In this document: positions 25,516-35,258 of the stretch, piece after piece
Position numbering within the stretch: the first letter of the stretch is position 1
Layout of the letters: every line of letters starts with the position of its first letter
Assembly: GCA_040219275.1 (NCBI GenBank)
Contig: JAVJSU010000038.1
Coordinates: 62,001 to 126,000 of the forward strand
DNA: 64,000 nt
Source of the DNA: JAVJSU01 sp040219275
GTDB taxonomy: Bacteria; Chloroflexota; Anaerolineae; Aggregatilineales; Phototrophicaceae
Direction of reading: 5' to 3'
Notes under the pieces: generated by a model
What the model was told of the DNA's origin: nothing
What the model saw: the letters and a program-made list of their open reading frames with translations, nothing else
Database searches by the model: none
Made by a program: the position numbers and the translations under genes

Positions 25516-26406
25516 ATGGCGACCATGCAAATCTCCAACAACCAAATGAGTAATAATATGCCGCCGCGCCGGAGCCTGTGGCAGGATGTGATGCAACGCT
25601 TTTCGAAGCATCGTGTAGGGATGCTTGGTGCATTCATTATTGGTGTTCTGGTGATTACCGCGCTGGTAGGTCCTATACTTGCTCCTTACGAACCCAATAA
25701 GATGAATTTCTCATCGGCTTTCCTGGCACCCTCATTAAAACATCCGCTTGGAACTGATGACTTTGGGCGGGACATCCTGAGTCGCATTATGCACGGGGCA
25801 GGCGTTTCTGTAAGAGTCGGTGTGGTAGCAGTCAGTTTGGCGGCATCCGTCGGCACCGTACTCGGTATGCTAGCGGGATACGGTCGGCGTATCGTGGACG
25901 AGGCAATCATGCGGAGTATGGATATACTTCTGGCATTCCCGACGATTTTGCTGGCACTGGCAATCATGGCGATTCTAGGGAAAGGGGTAAACAATGCGAT
26001 GATCGCCATCGGTATTGTCTATATCCCTATCTTCGCACGTATTGCCCGAAGTGCCGTCTTAAGCGTTAAACAAGAAGAGTTCATCATGGCTTCGGTAGCA
26101 CTGGGCGCAGGTGATATTCATATATTATGGCGGCACATTTTCCCCAATATCCTTGCCCCAATTATTGTGGAAACATCCCTGAGTCTGTCTTTCGCCATCC
26201 TCGCAGAAGCCGCGTTAAGTTTCTTCGGGCTAGGCACACAACCACCGGACGCTAGCTGGGGGCGGATGCTATCTGAAGGGCGAGATTTCTTCAACCAATC
26301 AATCTGGATCGGCATTTTTCCGGGTGTGGCAATTATGTTCAGCGTGATGGGTTTCAATTTCCTTGGCGATGGACTGCGCGATTCGCTTGATCCGGGTATG
26401 AAGTAA
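25516..26406 (+). CDS. ABC transporter permease, DppC/OppC type
   Basis: The 296-residue partner permease has the OppC N-terminal segment with one membrane helix, the family motif HPLGTDDFGRDILSRIMHGA near residue 75, and the EAA loop EEFIMASVALGAGDIHILWR. The closing WIGIFPGVAIMFSVMGFNFL and GDGLRDSLDPGMK are typical. It is the last gene of the operon. No DppD/DppF ATPase gene follows, so the ATPases must come from elsewhere in the genome. Confidence 0.93.
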   Translation: MATMQISNNQMSNNMPPRRSLWQDVMQRFSKHRVGMLGAFIIGVLVITALVGPILAPYEPNKMNFSSAFLAPSLKHPLGTDDFGRDILSRIMHGAGVSVRVGVVAVSLAASVGTVLGMLAGYGRRIVDEAIMRSMDILLAFPTILLALAIMAILGKGVNNAMIAIGIVYIPIFARIARSAVLSVKQEEFIMASVALGAGDIHILWRHIFPNILAPIIVETSLSLSFAILAEAALSFFGLGTQPPDASWGRMLSEGRDFFNQSIWIGIFPGVAIMFSVMGFNFLGDGLRDSLDPGMK

Positions 26407-26490
26407 GCGGATCAATACCAGAACGCGACCAGCAATGTCTATATCATCAGAAAACTATCCGCAATTTTCAAAGTAATCGCGACAAACCCC

Positions 26491-29166
26491 TTACTCATAG
26501 CGCAGAACATTCAGCACACGTTCCCGCACGGCGACGTTCGCACTCAAGAAAGTTGCAGTCAGGGCGATCATCACCGCCGCCACAACCAGCGCAATTGCAA
26601 TCGGGGTCGCTTGTTTCGGGATAAACACCACATCCGCCAAGCCAAATGTCGTCATCACCGCTACGCCAATAGCACTCAAGCCGATACCGATGATCCCGCC
26701 GAGCAAGCTCACAATCAAATTTTCCAGCAACATAATACGGAGCACGCGCTTTCCCTTTAAGCCCACTGCTTTCAGAATTCCGATTTGTCGCCGTCGTTCT
26801 AATGTAGAGAGCGCAACCGTGTTCGCCATAATCACCGCCGCCGCGCCGGTAGAGAGTAAGCCGACCAGAAATGGCAAGGCGCTGAACTGTTCGATGAGTC
26901 GGCTGAAAAAGCCATCAATAAAGGTGATGTCCAGCGCGAACACCAGCGGAATAGAGGAAATTGACACCAGCACATCGTTCAAATTTTCCGGCGAGACCTG
27001 CACAACATTGAGTTGGAAATTATCCGACGCAATGTCAGGAATCGTCTCAGGTGGCAATTGTATATCGCCCCGCAAGCCGGATTCTAAAGTTTGATCTTCC
27101 GCAATCGTCCCGACAACTTCAAGCGTGTAGTTGCGCCCGCGATATTCAACCACCAGCGTGGAACCCACCCCCGCACCCGCCGCCAGCATGGTGCTATTCA
27201 TCTTGATGACCGCGACGGACTGACCATGATCTGCTAACTGTAAAGACCGACCACTTTGTAGTGTGCCACTGCTCAAATTGGGATTTGTTGTATTGTAAAC
27301 GGACGTGTCCAGCCAGCCCCGGATAAAGTTATCCGGCGATTGTGCGCGGATTTGCCCCATAGATTGCCCATCAATACTGACAATCTGCACATCGCTACGG
27401 ATAATCGTCGTCCGAAAGTCCACACCTTCCATTTGATCTAGCCGACCATCAATAATTGGCTGGGCAAGCTCCGACGGAATCAACGGAATGATAATCACAT
27501 TACCGCCCAATGTATCCGTCAATGTCACCGAGATGACCTCACGCACTCCCGCGCCCCAGAACGTGATGCTACTGAGCGCGAACATCCCCGCGCTAAGTGC
27601 CAATAATGTCGTCGCGGTTCGGATGCGCTGTGTCGTCATGTTACGTAGCGCCAATCGTAAATCCACCACGCCAAATGAGGGGAATTTGCTGACGATCCAC
27701 ACCAATATCCACAACAACCCCACCAGCACCGCCAGAATCGTCAAAGTCACCGCCACACCAATCAAGCCAATCTCGACATTGTTCGGACCGGGGACTTCTT
27801 CAGGGATTGGACCAATGATCTGGCCGGCGATCAACCCCAGAGAGATAACCACAAAGATCAGCGCAAAAATCGTCTGTAGGATGCTCGCACGCGGAATCAC
27901 GGTTTCGTTGGGGCGCAAAATAATATTTGGGCGAACCCTCAGCGCGGTCAGCACGGGCAACAAGCCGAAAATCCCCGTCACGACCACGCCCAGAATCGTG
28001 CCAAACAGAATCGCTTCGGGATAAATACGAAAGGTCAACGAACGCTGAATCACTGTTTCGCCGAATGCGTTGGTGAAGTAGCTGAGGATTACGCCGATAA
28101 TTGACCCCACCACACTCCCGATGAATCCGAGCAGAACCGCCTCCGTCATAAACAGCAAACCGATCTGTCGCCCTTTTAAGCCGAAGGTCTTCAGCGCGGC
28201 AATCTCTCCTGTGCGACGGCGTACGATCACCAGCATCGTGTTGATGATACCTACCCCACCGAGGAGCATCGCACCCAAGCCCATCACCACCACAAAACGA
28301 CTAACAACATCAGCGATGGCTTCATTAAGCTCCAATAAACTTGGCACGGTGGTCACACTGGCAGAGCGCCCGTTACGTTGCAATAGCCCGAAGACTTCAT
28401 CACCCGCCTGCCTTATTTCCTCATTGGTGGTGCCCTCCGGCAACGTCAGGCTGATGCGGTTGGGATTGGGCGTGATCGCAAGCGTTTCCGTCTGCGATAT
28501 ATCAAAATAGGCAAACCCGAAGAACGCCGCCAATAAATCCCGCAAGCCGGATTCAGCATCTGTTGGCACAATGCCGCGCACGATATAGGGTTCATCGGTG
28601 CCACTCACGCGCACAAAATCACCCACGTCGATATTCTGCTGATCGGCGAGGTTATCGCTAATTACGACCTCATTGCCGCCTTCAAATAATTCTCCCAGTG
28701 GCACCCCGCGCGGATTAATGGCGCGGATGTCCTGCGTGGGTGGATAGGTCTGTGGATCAATAAAGTAAGAGGCGGTAAATTGCAGTCGTCCGGCAGTGTT
28801 AAAATCAAGGGCGCTGACCTGCACCGTCGTTGAAATATAGGATGCCATCGTGCCACCGCGCCTGCTCACCCAATCTTCGATAACGCGCACCTGATTATCC
28901 GAAAAATTAGCATCATCATCCCCGCGCCCGGAGAAAATCGCCCCGAAACCGCCCGCGTTCGCCCCCATGCTCAGGGTAATATCCCCATGATTACTTGCCC
29001 GCACGCTATCCGTGAGCGAATCGCCAATGGCTAAGCCCAAACTACGAAGCGCCACCATCGTCGCCACGCCTGCCGCTACCGACAGCACCGCGAACGCCGA
29101 CCAGCGACGACTGCGCCATAAATTACGGAGTGCATATTGTAAATAGAAAGCCTGACGTTGAAACAT
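26491..29166 (-). CDS. Large FtsX-like ABC transporter permease
   Basis: The 891-residue protein is a fused FtsX/MacB-type permease. The N-terminal LQYALRNLWRSRRWSAFAVL is followed by a first extracytoplasmic domain (about 45-280). Three helices follow (about 285-410, with GGVGIINTMLVIVRRRTGEI). A middle helix pair lies near 430-500, then a second extracytoplasmic domain (about 540-770) and a final helix set with LERRRQIGILKAVGLKG near 800. Such permeases work in lipoprotein or peptide export or extraction with a separate ATPase, which is not adjacent. The last 20 residues recur as a remnant at 21839-21904. Confidence 0.9.
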   Translation of the reverse strand: MFQRQAFYLQYALRNLWRSRRWSAFAVLSVAAGVATMVALRSLGLAIGDSLTDSVRASNHGDITLSMGANAGGFGAIFSGRGDDDANFSDNQVRVIEDWVSRRGGTMASYISTTVQVSALDFNTAGRLQFTASYFIDPQTYPPTQDIRAINPRGVPLGELFEGGNEVVISDNLADQQNIDVGDFVRVSGTDEPYIVRGIVPTDAESGLRDLLAAFFGFAYFDISQTETLAITPNPNRISLTLPEGTTNEEIRQAGDEVFGLLQRNGRSASVTTVPSLLELNEAIADVVSRFVVVMGLGAMLLGGVGIINTMLVIVRRRTGEIAALKTFGLKGRQIGLLFMTEAVLLGFIGSVVGSIIGVILSYFTNAFGETVIQRSLTFRIYPEAILFGTILGVVVTGIFGLLPVLTALRVRPNIILRPNETVIPRASILQTIFALIFVVISLGLIAGQIIGPIPEEVPGPNNVEIGLIGVAVTLTILAVLVGLLWILVWIVSKFPSFGVVDLRLALRNMTTQRIRTATTLLALSAGMFALSSITFWGAGVREVISVTLTDTLGGNVIIIPLIPSELAQPIIDGRLDQMEGVDFRTTIIRSDVQIVSIDGQSMGQIRAQSPDNFIRGWLDTSVYNTTNPNLSSGTLQSGRSLQLADHGQSVAVIKMNSTMLAAGAGVGSTLVVEYRGRNYTLEVVGTIAEDQTLESGLRGDIQLPPETIPDIASDNFQLNVVQVSPENLNDVLVSISSIPLVFALDITFIDGFFSRLIEQFSALPFLVGLLSTGAAAVIMANTVALSTLERRRQIGILKAVGLKGKRVLRIMLLENLIVSLLGGIIGIGLSAIGVAVMTTFGLADVVFIPKQATPIAIALVVAAVMIALTATFLSANVAVRERVLNVLRYE

Positions 29167-29710
29167 GCGTCATCCCAAAACTATGAGTGAGAAAAGTGTG
29201 CGTCTTCAAGCAAAGGAAAACCAATACCCTAGTGATGTTACGCAAAATAATCAAACAGGATATTTAACTTTTAAGCAATAAACGATAGTAAGTAAATCAG
29301 CACTTCAGTAAATCAGTATTTCAGCAACAACACTCATTGTACGTTGGAAGTATGTGCTTTCTGACAAACTGATTACCTGACCAACTGACTTACTCGTGTT
29401 TGAACAGCCACTTCATGCCCAACATCATCCTAATATTTACTCTGCATAATGTCAGTACCTAACTAAATGTTAAGTCAGATAACAGTAGCGTAGGTCTACA
29501 GTAAGGAAAGCGTATGGTTACACCGAAATTCACAAACCATCAGTTGCACGTCACCCTTACAACCTATATACTGACGATATGATTTTAAAGTGTACTGAAC
29601 ACTATACGCATATGTACAGCGATTTGTTGTTCCAACTTTCCTACTAAACACATGCTGAATGTGTTGGATGTAACGAACTGCCGCCCAAATGATCCGGTAA
29701 TGATGAACCT
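29167..29710. other. 544-base intergenic region
   Basis: No convincing gene is present. It holds TCAG-type repeat words at about 29293-29395 (AAATCAGCACTTCAGTAAAT, then CAGTATTTCAGC, then CTGATTACCTGACCAACTGA). A 22-codon frame at 29514-29582 has an AAGGAAAG before its ATG. An imperfect ACACA/TGTGT hairpin lies near 29650. It should carry the promoter of the cyclase operon, which I cannot place with confidence. Confidence 0.4.
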
Positions 29711-31474
29711 ATGTCAAACGAAAACACCCCACAAAAAACGACGATTGGCGAATTACGTTATCTGAAATCCTTAAGTGAGGAAATCGGCGAATCGTTACGC
29801 AGTCAACGCGAAATACTCAAAAAACGTGGCATGTCCCTTCCGCCAATGGCAATACAGACGCTTTCCTCTATTGAAGGCGACCTGAAATCACTCGAACGTG
29901 CCGTGCTAGAAGATCAAACCGAACTCGGTCAATTACGCGCCCTTGCGGATACCACCGCCCTGATTAGCACCACGCTTGATCTGGATATGGTGTTGCATCA
30001 AGCGATGGATGTGGTCATCAACCTGACCGGTGCGGAACGTGGCTACATCATTCTGGTCGATCAGGATACGGGCGAACTCGATTATCGCATCCGGCAGGAA
30101 AGTGAATTGCTACCTCAACAGGGTGGCAGTGGCATCCCGCAAATCAGCCAGACCATTCTACGTGAAGTGCTGGAAACCGGCGATCCCCTGCTGACCGACA
30201 ACGCCTATAAAGATGAACGCTTGCAGGGCAATGTCAGTATTGCTAACCTGTCGCTCAGGTCGGTGCTGTGCGTCCCGCTGAAATATAAAGGCACGACCAT
30301 TGGCGTGGTCTATGTGGATAACCGCCTTCGCAGTGGCTTGTTTGAAGCCCGCGAGAAGAATCTACTGGTCGCCTTCGCCAATCAAGCCTCCGTCACCATT
30401 GAAAACGCCCGCCTCTATAGCCGGATTCAGCTATCACTGGCGGAAATTAGCGAAACCAAAGAACTGATTGATAACGTATTCGCGTCTATTGGTAGTGGTG
30501 TCATCACAACAGATGCCGAAGACAATGTGACGATGTATAATCGTGCCGCGTCACAGATTCTTGAGCGCCCGGAAGACAAGTCGATCAATCAGCCGGTAGG
30601 CTCGGTTTTACAGGGTGTAAGTTCAGAATTAAATTCGCATCTAGCGACAGTACGCGAAACCAACGAACGCCAATTGCTCGAAGCCGAGATGGAAATGCCG
30701 GTACGCGGACGTATCGCCGTCAGCATCAAACTGAACCCGCTCAAAGACGCGATGAACAAAACGCAGGGTGTGGCGCTGGTGCTGGATGACCTCACGGAGA
30801 AAAAACAGCGTGACGAAACCATCGCCAGTGTAAAACGTTATTTGCCACCGGAATTAATTGATAACATCCACGCGATCTCCCAGATGGGTTTGGGCGGGGA
30901 ACGCCGTGAAGTCACCTGTGTGTTCATTGATGTGCGTGGATTATCGACCTTCCCAGCTGAATTTCGTCCGCCACAAATTATGGAGATGCTCAATTTGTAT
31001 CTCTCGCGTGCGACAGCCTGTGTCCATCGTGTAAAAGGTGTAATCGACAAGTACATGGGTAATGAGATCATGGCATTGTTCAACACCCAGCTTAACCCGA
31101 TGGAAAACGATCATGCTGTCCAAGCCGTAATCGCGTCATTGGATGTGCGGGACGCATTCCTTGCACTGTACAAGGAACTGGGCATCAGTCCTGATCCCCA
31201 TTTTTATCGCATCGGGATGCACACGGGCATTGCCACGCTCGGCAACGTAGGGAGCTTAAGCCGCCGCGAATTTACCGCACTCGGCGATACCATTAATAGC
31301 TCCAAACGTCTTGAAGAAAATGCCGAAGCAGGGCAAATTATCATCAGTCAGGATACATACGACACCATCCACGCACAAGGATTACCGGAAGGCATCCGCT
31401 TTGAAGACGGCGGGGCACTTCAGGTCAAGGGGCGTGTACAGAAAATCCCCATCTATGAGGTGTTTAGAGCGTAA
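29711..31474 (+). CDS. GAF-PAS-class III adenylate/guanylate cyclase, first partner
   Basis: The 587-residue cytoplasmic protein has an N-terminal helical segment (to residue 75) and a GAF sensor domain (about 80-235, with SVLCVPLKYKGTTIGVVYVD). A PAS-like domain follows (about 250-365), then a class III cyclase domain (about 395-585). Catalytic positions are metal Asp407 (VFIDVRG), Lys447 and Thr522 for the base, and Asn529 and Arg533 (DTINSSKR) for the transition state. The second metal Asp is replaced by Asn451 (KYMGNEIM). Alone it should be weak or inactive. Its stop overlaps the start of the next cyclase gene, which keeps both Asp but lacks the Asn and Arg. Lys/Thr suggests ATP as substrate. 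Confidence 0.92.
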   Translation: MSNENTPQKTTIGELRYLKSLSEEIGESLRSQREILKKRGMSLPPMAIQTLSSIEGDLKSLERAVLEDQTELGQLRALADTTALISTTLDLDMVLHQAMDVVINLTGAERGYIILVDQDTGELDYRIRQESELLPQQGGSGIPQISQTILREVLETGDPLLTDNAYKDERLQGNVSIANLSLRSVLCVPLKYKGTTIGVVYVDNRLRSGLFEAREKNLLVAFANQASVTIENARLYSRIQLSLAEISETKELIDNVFASIGSGVITTDAEDNVTMYNRAASQILERPEDKSINQPVGSVLQGVSSELNSHLATVRETNERQLLEAEMEMPVRGRIAVSIKLNPLKDAMNKTQGVALVLDDLTEKKQRDETIASVKRYLPPELIDNIHAISQMGLGGERREVTCVFIDVRGLSTFPAEFRPPQIMEMLNLYLSRATACVHRVKGVIDKYMGNEIMALFNTQLNPMENDHAVQAVIASLDVRDAFLALYKELGISPDPHFYRIGMHTGIATLGNVGSLSRREFTALGDTINSSKRLEENAEAGQIIISQDTYDTIHAQGLPEGIRFEDGGALQVKGRVQKIPIYEVFRA

Positions 31475-33330
31475 TGGAACAAGATCACACCAACAAAATC
31501 CCTACACCATCGTCGGGCGCGGATGAACAAACGTCGCGCACTCAGGAGCAGATGCGCTTAATCGGACAACGCACCAGTGATTTGATTCAATTGCTGACCA
31601 GCCAGCGGGACATGCTCCAAAAACGTGGCATGAATCTGCCCTCTGGTTCGCTCGATAGCCTGACCACCCTCAAACGACGTGTCGAGGGACTTTCGCGCCA
31701 ATTACTGAGCGAACAGCTCGAATTGCGCCGTTTACGTGGATTGGCAGAAACAACCGCGCTGGTCAATTCCTCTTTAGAGGTCAACGATGTACTGAATCAA
31801 ATTATGGATACAGTCATCAACCTGACAGGCGCAGAACGTGGCTACATCGTGCTCATGAATCGCCAGACGGGTGAGTTTGAATTTGCAGTGGCGCGCGGCA
31901 TTGATCGTGAACAATTGGTGAACTCTGTCGATACCTCCGGACGCAAAGGCGAGATGATCGTCAGTAAGACCGTTGTCAATCAAGTGGCGGAACGTGGCGA
32001 ACCGATTTTGACTGACAACGCCAGCGAAGACACCCGTTTTCAGGGTCAACAGAGTGTCGTCGGTTATGCGTTGCGTAGTATCCTCGCCGTGCCATTAAAG
32101 GTACGTGGCGAGGTCATCGGCGTGGTGTATTGTGATAACCGCATCCTGTCCGGCTTGTTCCAGAAGAGCGAGCTTGATCTGGTCACATCCTTTACCACAC
32201 AAACCGCCGTCGCCATCGAAAATGCCCGCTTATTCGAATCCATGCGCGATCAACTGTGGCAGTTGACGGAAATCCGCGATCTGCTGGCGAATGTTTTCGA
32301 CTCGATTTCGAGCGGTGTGATTACCATCAGCCAGAACGGGACAATTATCACCGCCAATGCCGCCTCCGAGGTTATGCTCGCCAGACAGGGCTTGATGGGA
32401 CACACGCTGGAAGATGTGCTCCCACGCATGGAAGAAGACTTCTTCGAGGTCTTGACGCAGGTCTTTGAAGATGGCGAACAACGGTTAGTCGAGGTCAACC
32501 CGTTAGTAAACGGCGAAGCGATGATCTGGAACGTGATTATCAGTGCGCTGAGGAATGCGGCGGGTGAACGGCAGGGTCTGGCGCTGGTGCTGGATGATAT
32601 GACCGAGCAAAAAGCGCGTGAAGCGACCCTCGCAGAAGTCCGGCGATATTTACCACCTGCACTGGTCGAAAATATCCGTAGTCTGGATGATGTCAGTGTG
32701 ATCGGGCAGGAACGCGAAATTAGCTCAATCTCAACCGATGTTCGTGGCTTTACGACTTTCAGCGAGAAGCTAGAGCCGGAAGAGTTGATGAAGATCATTA
32801 ACCAATATTTGAGCGTCGCCAGCGATGCTATTAACCTCTATGAAGGCATTGTCGATAAATACATGGGCGATGCGGTAACAGGTCTCTATAACACGCAACT
32901 CAACCCGCAGGAAGATCATGCAGTGCGGGCAGTTCGTGCGGCATGGAGCGTTATCTATGATCTGTACGCCCTACATGAAGTTCTGCCGGAAGATCAGCGC
33001 CTATTTTATGGCATTGGCATCCACACCGGACCGGCATTTCTTGGCAACGTCGGCAGTGAGGAGCGTAAGGAATTCACAGCAATCGGTGAAGCCACGACCA
33101 TCAGCAAAATTCTAGAATCCAACGCGGGACCGGGCGAGATTATCATCAGCCCGTCAACCTATGAGCGTGTGAAAGACCTGTTTGAGTGTGAAGAACGCGT
33201 GCCTGAAAAAACCAAAGGCGAGAACATCCCGCTCGTGTACAAGGTACTTAAGCGCAAAAAAGGCATGAATACCGGCGCACTCTTCCTTGACCCAGAACTC
33301 GCCGATTTGCTCAAAGATTTAGGCGACTAA
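31474..33330 (+). CDS. GAF-PAS-class III adenylate/guanylate cyclase, second partner
   Basis: The 618-residue protein is a tandem paralogue of the preceding cyclase. It has the same N-terminal helical segment (KRGMNLP matching KRGMSLP), a GAF domain (about 95-255), a PAS-like domain (about 270-375) and a cyclase domain (about 410-590). Both metal Asp are present (Asp422 in STDVRGF, Asp466 in KYMGDAV), with Lys462 and Thr535. The transition-state Asn and Arg are Thr542 and Ile546 (EATTISKIL). Its ATG shares a base with the preceding TAA, which favours coupled translation and complex formation. A C-terminal extension of about 25 residues is charged. A strong terminator follows. Confidence 0.92.
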   Translation: MEQDHTNKIPTPSSGADEQTSRTQEQMRLIGQRTSDLIQLLTSQRDMLQKRGMNLPSGSLDSLTTLKRRVEGLSRQLLSEQLELRRLRGLAETTALVNSSLEVNDVLNQIMDTVINLTGAERGYIVLMNRQTGEFEFAVARGIDREQLVNSVDTSGRKGEMIVSKTVVNQVAERGEPILTDNASEDTRFQGQQSVVGYALRSILAVPLKVRGEVIGVVYCDNRILSGLFQKSELDLVTSFTTQTAVAIENARLFESMRDQLWQLTEIRDLLANVFDSISSGVITISQNGTIITANAASEVMLARQGLMGHTLEDVLPRMEEDFFEVLTQVFEDGEQRLVEVNPLVNGEAMIWNVIISALRNAAGERQGLALVLDDMTEQKAREATLAEVRRYLPPALVENIRSLDDVSVIGQEREISSISTDVRGFTTFSEKLEPEELMKIINQYLSVASDAINLYEGIVDKYMGDAVTGLYNTQLNPQEDHAVRAVRAAWSVIYDLYALHEVLPEDQRLFYGIGIHTGPAFLGNVGSEERKEFTAIGEATTISKILESNAGPGEIIISPSTYERVKDLFECEERVPEKTKGENIPLVYKVLKRKKGMNTGALFLDPELADLLKDLGD

Positions 33331-33356
33331 GCGAATAATAATCGACATATCAATAG

Positions 33357-33392
33357 AAAAAGCGGACTATGGTGCAATCGTCCGCTTTTTTT
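33357..33392 (+). terminator. Rho-independent terminator of the cyclase operon
   Basis: AAAAAGCGGAC pairs with GTCCGCTTTTT around a 12-base loop, with a run of seven T. It lies 26 bases after the second cyclase stop. Confidence 0.9.
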
Positions 33393-33427
33393 GTCGTTAA
33401 ACTATTATTCAATGTACAAAGTAACAG

Positions 33428-34231
33428 TTAAAAGCCGAGGTTGATCGTCTCGTAGGTTTCCGGGCGACGATCATCGAATACGGGGATTTGTCTGCGGACC
33501 TGTTCCACACGCTCGGTTTCAATATCCGCCGTTACCAGCATCGGTTCATCGCCCGCTTCAATGACAATTTTTCCCCACGGGTCTACAATCATCGAATGAC
33601 CGCCAAACACCGTGTCACCCGTTTCTCCGGTAGAATTTGTGGCGATGATATAACACTGATTCTCGATTGCTCGGGCTTGCAATAACATCCGCCAATGTTC
33701 GATGCGTACAGCGGGCCATTCCGCCGAAATAATCATGATCTCCGTCTGGTCAACCGCGTAGCGCCGGAACAACTCCGGAAAACGTAGATCATAGCAGATG
33801 GCTAAGGCGGTCTTTCCCCACGGCAAATCCATCGTCAAGGGAGACGATCCCGCCTGCAAATACTTATCTTCTTCCATCAAGCCAAACAGATGGATTTTAC
33901 GATACACCCCCATCAAGCGTCCATTCGGGGCAAAGAATGTGGCGCTATTGGCAACTTCTGCACCACGTTTTTCCAGCACACTGCCGACGATGCTAATTTT
34001 GTTCTGCACAGCACTTTCGGAGATGTCCGTAAAGATGCCACTATTCAACGTTTGCGACAGCTCTTGACCACGATCCAGCGCATATCCGGTAGACCATAGC
34101 TCAGGGAAAACCACCAGATGCGATCCACGACGGGCGGCTTCTTTACTCCACTTTTCCATCGTCAACAGGTTACGGTTGACATCACCGAGTGAAATGTTCA
34201 TCTGTGCGAGGCTAATGGTTAACTTTGGCAC
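33428..34231 (-). CDS. Carbon-nitrogen hydrolase (nitrilase superfamily)
   Basis: The 267-residue enzyme has the Glu-Lys-Cys catalytic triad of the nitrilase superfamily: Glu44 in VFPELWSTGY, Lys112 in YRKIHLFG and Cys146 in AICYDLRFPELFRR. The motif set fits the omega-amidase/NIT2-like branch, which deaminates alpha-ketoglutaramate-type amides. The exact substrate is inferred. Length is standard. It lies 65 bases downstream of a thioesterase gene on the same strand and may share its transcript. Confidence 0.9.
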   Translation of the reverse strand: MPKLTISLAQMNISLGDVNRNLLTMEKWSKEAARRGSHLVVFPELWSTGYALDRGQELSQTLNSGIFTDISESAVQNKISIVGSVLEKRGAEVANSATFFAPNGRLMGVYRKIHLFGLMEEDKYLQAGSSPLTMDLPWGKTALAICYDLRFPELFRRYAVDQTEIMIISAEWPAVRIEHWRMLLQARAIENQCYIIATNSTGETGDTVFGGHSMIVDPWGKIVIEAGDEPMLVTADIETERVEQVRRQIPVFDDRRPETYETINLGF

Positions 34232-34296
34232 GATTATTCTTCCTCAAAACGGCTATTCTTTTAAACACTTGTCTCTATTATACTCCGAAACACACC

Positions 34297-35142
34297 TTAA
34301 TTACCGTGAAGCCTATCTTGAATTTCCGACGAGATAGGCTGTGGCTGATGTGTCGTGCTGTTGATTAGCGTTTGTTCGGCACTAATGCGCGTCAATAATT
34401 TGTCATCACTGGCACGGGTGACGCGAAAATGCCTCTTGAGTGTCGCGCCGTCCACATCAGCAATCCATGTGCTGATTTTGACCTCATCGCCTAACATCGC
34501 CGGAAATTTATATTCGATCAGGTGATTATTTGTGCGGAATTTTAACGTAGGCTCACTTTGATTGAAACTCGCTAGCGACAGCCGCTCACAATGACTGACA
34601 TAATGCAGGTAAATGGCATTGTTCACATGCTGTGCGCCGTCAATATCACGCCATTCGACCGCATGGCTGTGCGTGAAGGCGTTTTCTGGCACAGGCGGCA
34701 GGCGCGGAATCGGTTTGCGCGGGTCAGCTTGATCGACGGGATCGCCCTGTGAATACGCGTCAATAATCTCCTGCGGGATGGTGGTCGGATAGTTGGTTTT
34801 CATGTCGAGCAGTACCCAATCCGTGCTGGCATGGGCGATCATCTCCCCCGCACGGAAAAATTCATAGCGCCGCAAAGAGCGTACCCGCCGGAAATCCTGC
34901 ACCCATGTTTTGATCTCCAGCACATCGCCATAATGCAGTGGCTGTAGATAGTGCACTTCCGTTTCATAGGCAAGCCATTGCAACCCGATTTCCACATAAC
35001 GCGCCGCGCCATAGCCCACCGCCGCCGATCCGCCGAACGCCGCCTCCTGCATGTAACGCAAATAATTGGCATGATGCACGTCGCCGTCAGCATTACATTC
35101 ATAATGGCGGATTGGAAAGTGGGCGCTGTGTACAAAAGGCAT
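34297..35142 (-). CDS. Double-hotdog acyl thioesterase
   Basis: The 281-residue protein carries two hotdog domains in tandem. The first (to about residue 135) has DGDVHHANYLRYMQEAAFGG, the 4HBT active-site pattern. The second (about 150-270) has DGAQHVNNAIYLHYVSHCER, the Asn-containing FatA/acyl-ACP thioesterase-like pattern. It probably releases fatty acids from ACP or CoA. ATG 35142 follows AGGTGA at 5 bases; a GTG three codons upstream is less likely. The terminator of a separate minus-strand transcript lies 85 bases upstream. Confidence 0.85.
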   Translation of the reverse strand: MPFVHSAHFPIRHYECNADGDVHHANYLRYMQEAAFGGSAAVGYGAARYVEIGLQWLAYETEVHYLQPLHYGDVLEIKTWVQDFRRVRSLRRYEFFRAGEMIAHASTDWVLLDMKTNYPTTIPQEIIDAYSQGDPVDQADPRKPIPRLPPVPENAFTHSHAVEWRDIDGAQHVNNAIYLHYVSHCERLSLASFNQSEPTLKFRTNNHLIEYKFPAMLGDEVKISTWIADVDGATLKRHFRVTRASDDKLLTRISAEQTLINSTTHQPQPISSEIQDRLHGN

Positions 35143-35226
35143 AATTATCACCTAACGTTTCATCAGAAATTGGCAGACAGAATTTAATAGGTGGTTATTG
35201 TAGCACGGGAGTATGACGATAATGAG

Positions 35227-35258
35227 AAACAAAAACGCCGGACACATGATCCGACGTT
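35227..35258 (-). terminator. Rho-independent terminator of the candidate ncRNA
   Basis: On the minus strand AACGTCGGA pairs with TCCGGCGTT around a 7-base loop and is followed by TTTGTTT. No protein gene on this strand lies between it and the promoter at 35535-35563. Confidence 0.8.

Noticed and set aside
29514..29582. A 22-codon frame with an AAGGAAAG before its ATG, upstream of the cyclase genes
   Set aside because: It is very short, lies 130 bases from the cyclase start and is not coupled to it; chance is the better explanation.
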